Below, one piece after another: positions 61,972 through 64,000 of a stretch of DNA of 64,000 nt (positions are counted from its first letter, which is position 1; every line of letters begins with the position of its first letter). Origin of the DNA: Yersinia hibernica. Lineage in GTDB: Bacteria; Pseudomonadota; Gammaproteobacteria; Enterobacterales; Enterobacteriaceae. The notes under the pieces were generated by a model. It was given only the letters and a program-made list of their open reading frames with translations. It ran no database searches and was not told the DNA's origin. The DNA lies in NCBI RefSeq assembly GCF_004124235.1, contig NZ_CP032487.1:2604001-2668000 (forward strand). Reading direction: 5' to 3'. The position numbers were made by a program, and so were the translations under genes.

Positions 61972-64000
61972 CTATTCAACTGTCAGCGCGTCATTAACCA
62001 GAGCTTGTTGTTGTTTCTGGTGTACGGAAATGTATCCAACTGCCGGCGAAGCGGACGCTGGGCGGCCTGCGTAACGCAAGGAGGCACCAAATGGAATCAC
62101 TTCACGGAAATTGTGTTGGCTGCAATACCAAGCCCCTTGGTTCAGCGGCTCTTCCTGACACCAAACGAAATCATGCACATGAGCAAATTGTTCCAACACC
62201 GCTTGCACCGCTTGATGTGGGAACGGATAAAGCTGCTCGATACGCACGATAGCAACATCGGTTTGCCCATTTTTGCGGCGCTGTTCCAGCAAATCATAAT
62301 AAACTTTGCCAGAGCACATCACGACGCGTTTAACGCCTTTCGGATCCAGCTCGTCAATTTCACCAATCGCCGGCAAGAAGCTGCCATTAGCCAATTCATC
62401 CAGTGATGATACCGCCAATGGATGACGCAACAATGACTTAGGTGACATGACCACCAGCGGACGGCGCATACCACGTAATGCCTGACGGCGAATCATGTGG
62501 TAAACCTGTGCTGGTGTTGATGGGATACACACCTGCATATTTTGTTCGGCACAAAGTTGCAGATAGCGCTCCAGGCGAGCAGAGGAGTGCTCTGGACCTT
62601 GCCCTTCATAACCGTGCGGCAACAACATGACCAAGCCACACATCCGGCCCCATTTCTGTTCGCCAGAACTGATAAATTGGTCAATAACAACTTGAGCGCC
62701 GTTGGCAAAGTCACCGAACTGCGCTTCCCAGATAGTCAGAGTGCGCGGTTCTGCTGTAGCATAGCCATATTCAAACGCCAAAACAGCCTCTTCCGACAAC
62801 ACTGAGTCCCATACCTGGAAATCACCTTGTCCACTGTGTACGTTAGCCAGCGGCACGTAAACTGAGCCATTTTTCTGGTTATGAATCACCGCGTGGCGAT
62901 GGAAGAAAGTACCGCGCCCGGCATCTTCACCCGATAAACGAATCGGGATGCCCTCGTCGACCAAGGTGGCATAGGCCAATGTTTCCGCACCGCCCCAGTC
63001 AAATAGCTTCTCGCCGCTGGCCATCAAGGCGCGATCGCCATAGATTTTGGCAACCCGAGATTGCATTTCAATGGCTTCTGGCGCATGGCTGATACGGCGC
63101 GCCAGATCTTGCAGCCGCTTCATATCAACTTTGCTAGGATACTCTTCATCCCATTCATGGTTCAGATACGGTGACCAAGTAAAGGATTGCAGATTCATCG
63201 GACGCCATTCTTCCACGACACAATCGCCGTGATCCAGTGCATCGCGATACAGGTTGACCATTTCCGTGGCATCTTCCAGGCTGGCGATATTTTGCTCGGT
63301 CAGCTTGTCAGCATAGATTTTGCGCGGCGTCGGGTGTTTTTTGATCTTCTGATACATCACTGGCTGTGTTGCACTAGGCTCATCGGCTTCGTTATGCCCA
63401 TGGCGACGGTAGCAAACCAGGTCAATCATCACGTCACGTTTAAAGGTGTTACGGAAATCCAACGCCAGACGGGTAACAAACGCTACAGCTTCAGGATCAT
63501 CAGCATTCACGTGGAAAATCGGTGCCTGCACCATTTTAGCAATATCGGTACAGTATTGAGTCGAACGTGCATCCAGTGGATTCGAGGTGGTGAAACCAAT
63601 CTGGTTATTGATAACGATGCGCACTGTCCCGCCCACTTCATAGCCACGGGCCTGAGACATGTTCAAGGTTTCTTGTACGACACCCTGCCCAGCAATCGCC
63701 GCATCACCATGAATGGTGATTGGCAGCACCATATTGCTGCGCGCCTCATCTAAACGGTCACGACGAGCTCGCACTGAGCCAATAACAACTGGGCTGACAA
63801 TTTCTAGATGTGATGGGTTAAAGGCCAGCGCCAGGTGAACCAAGCCGCCTTCGGTTTCCACATCAGAAGAGAAACCTTGGTGATATTTAACATCACCCGT
63901 GCCTAAATGCTCTTTATGCTTGCCGGCGAATTCATCGAACAAATCTTCCGGCTTTTTACCCAACACGTTAATTAATACGTTCAAGCGGCCACGGTGCGCC
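61972..64000 (-). CDS. sucA: 2-oxoglutarate dehydrogenase E1 SucA, C-terminal part
   Basis: The frame is open to the window edge, so the N-terminal portion of about 260 residues lies outside. The visible part begins in AHRGRLNVLINVLGKK and holds the ThDP-binding GDAAIAGQGVVQET and IVINNQIGFTTS, the RRHGHNEADEP segment and the C-terminal domain ending ALVNDALTVE. It decarboxylates 2-oxoglutarate and transfers succinyl to SucB. Confidence 0.96.
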   Translation of the reverse strand, partial: AHRGRLNVLINVLGKKPEDLFDEFAGKHKEHLGTGDVKYHQGFSSDVETEGGLVHLALAFNPSHLEIVSPVVIGSVRARRDRLDEARSNMVLPITIHGDAAIAGQGVVQETLNMSQARGYEVGGTVRIVINNQIGFTTSNPLDARSTQYCTDIAKMVQAPIFHVNADDPEAVAFVTRLALDFRNTFKRDVMIDLVCYRRHGHNEADEPSATQPVMYQKIKKHPTPRKIYADKLTEQNIASLEDATEMVNLYRDALDHGDCVVEEWRPMNLQSFTWSPYLNHEWDEEYPSKVDMKRLQDLARRISHAPEAIEMQSRVAKIYGDRALMASGEKLFDWGGAETLAYATLVDEGIPIRLSGEDAGRGTFFHRHAVIHNQKNGSVYVPLANVHSGQGDFQVWDSVLSEEAVLAFEYGYATAEPRTLTIWEAQFGDFANGAQVVIDQFISSGEQKWGRMCGLVMLLPHGYEGQGPEHSSARLERYLQLCAEQNMQVCIPSTPAQVYHMIRRQALRGMRRPLVVMSPKSLLRHPLAVSSLDELANGSFLPAIGEIDELDPKGVKRVVMCSGKVYYDLLEQRRKNGQTDVAIVRIEQLYPFPHQAVQAVLEQFAHVHDFVWCQEEPLNQGAWYCSQHNFREVIPFGASLRYAGRPASASPAVGYISVHQKQQQALVNDALTVE

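Overview
The window looks like a chromosomal segment of a Yersinia species outside or near the Y. enterocolitica group. This is an inference from moderate GC content, enterobacterial gene order and close protein similarity to the E. coli ybh, bio, mod, gal, tol and suc genes; no ribosomal RNA or species marker is present. Almost everything is core genome. The exceptions are an autotransporter gene, an IS1-family element, an orphan urea-transporter-like ATPase and several structured intergenic repeats.

Layout. 1-2.6 kb: dusC and rhlE on the minus strand. 2.9-8.8 kb: cecR-ybhGFSR, a TetR-type regulator with a drug-efflux ABC system. 8.9-12.1 kb: ybhL, then moaA-moaC-moaD-moaE (no moaB) behind a molybdenum-cofactor riboswitch. 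12.5-17.5 kb: ybhK, a small VF530-type gene, SOS-controlled uvrB, a 950-base gene-free stretch and the orphan UrtE-like ATPase. 17.6-22.7 kb: the biotin locus bioBFCD and divergent bioA around a BirA operator. 22.8-28.8 kb: pgl, an 858-residue autotransporter, an IS1 element with perfect target duplications at the start codon of ybhA, then ybhA. 28.9-34.4 kb: modCBA, acrZ, modE, modF. 34.5-41.5 kb: a CPBP-family membrane protease, galETKM, psiF and Fur-box-preceded gpmA. 41.6-45.7 kb: aroG, zitB, pnuC, nadA. 46.1-46.8 kb: four identical tRNA-Lys genes with two tRNA-remnant repeats. 47.0-55.9 kb: cydA-cydB-cydX-ybgE-ybgC-tolQ-tolR-tolA-tolB-pal-cpoB on the minus strand. 56.4-58.3 kb: a secreted 5'-nucleotidase-type phosphatase. 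58.5-64.0 kb: sucA(partial)-sucB-sucC-sucD.

How the parts connect. Molybdate uptake (modABC), its sensor (ModE) and molybdopterin synthesis (moa) lie in one window, each with its expected switch: a ModE box before modA and a Moco riboswitch before moaA. Biotin made by bioABFCD controls its own operator through BirA and supplies carboxylases elsewhere. The Gal enzymes feed glucose-1-phosphate to glycolysis (gpmA), and 2-oxoglutarate oxidation (suc) feeds electrons to the respiratory chain that ends in cytochrome bd (cyd). The tol-pal genes maintain the envelope.

Most unusual observations: two 75-base intergenic elements about 36 kb apart that align without gaps and differ by paired, structure-preserving changes; IS1 placed so that the ybhA start codon is duplicated and its native leader now reads a three-codon ORF; an intact-looking UrtE-like ATPase alone in the genome context with a broken ABC signature motif; and degenerate tRNA-Lys 3' ends capping a repeat within the tRNA array. 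No CRISPR array or recognisable defence system was seen.
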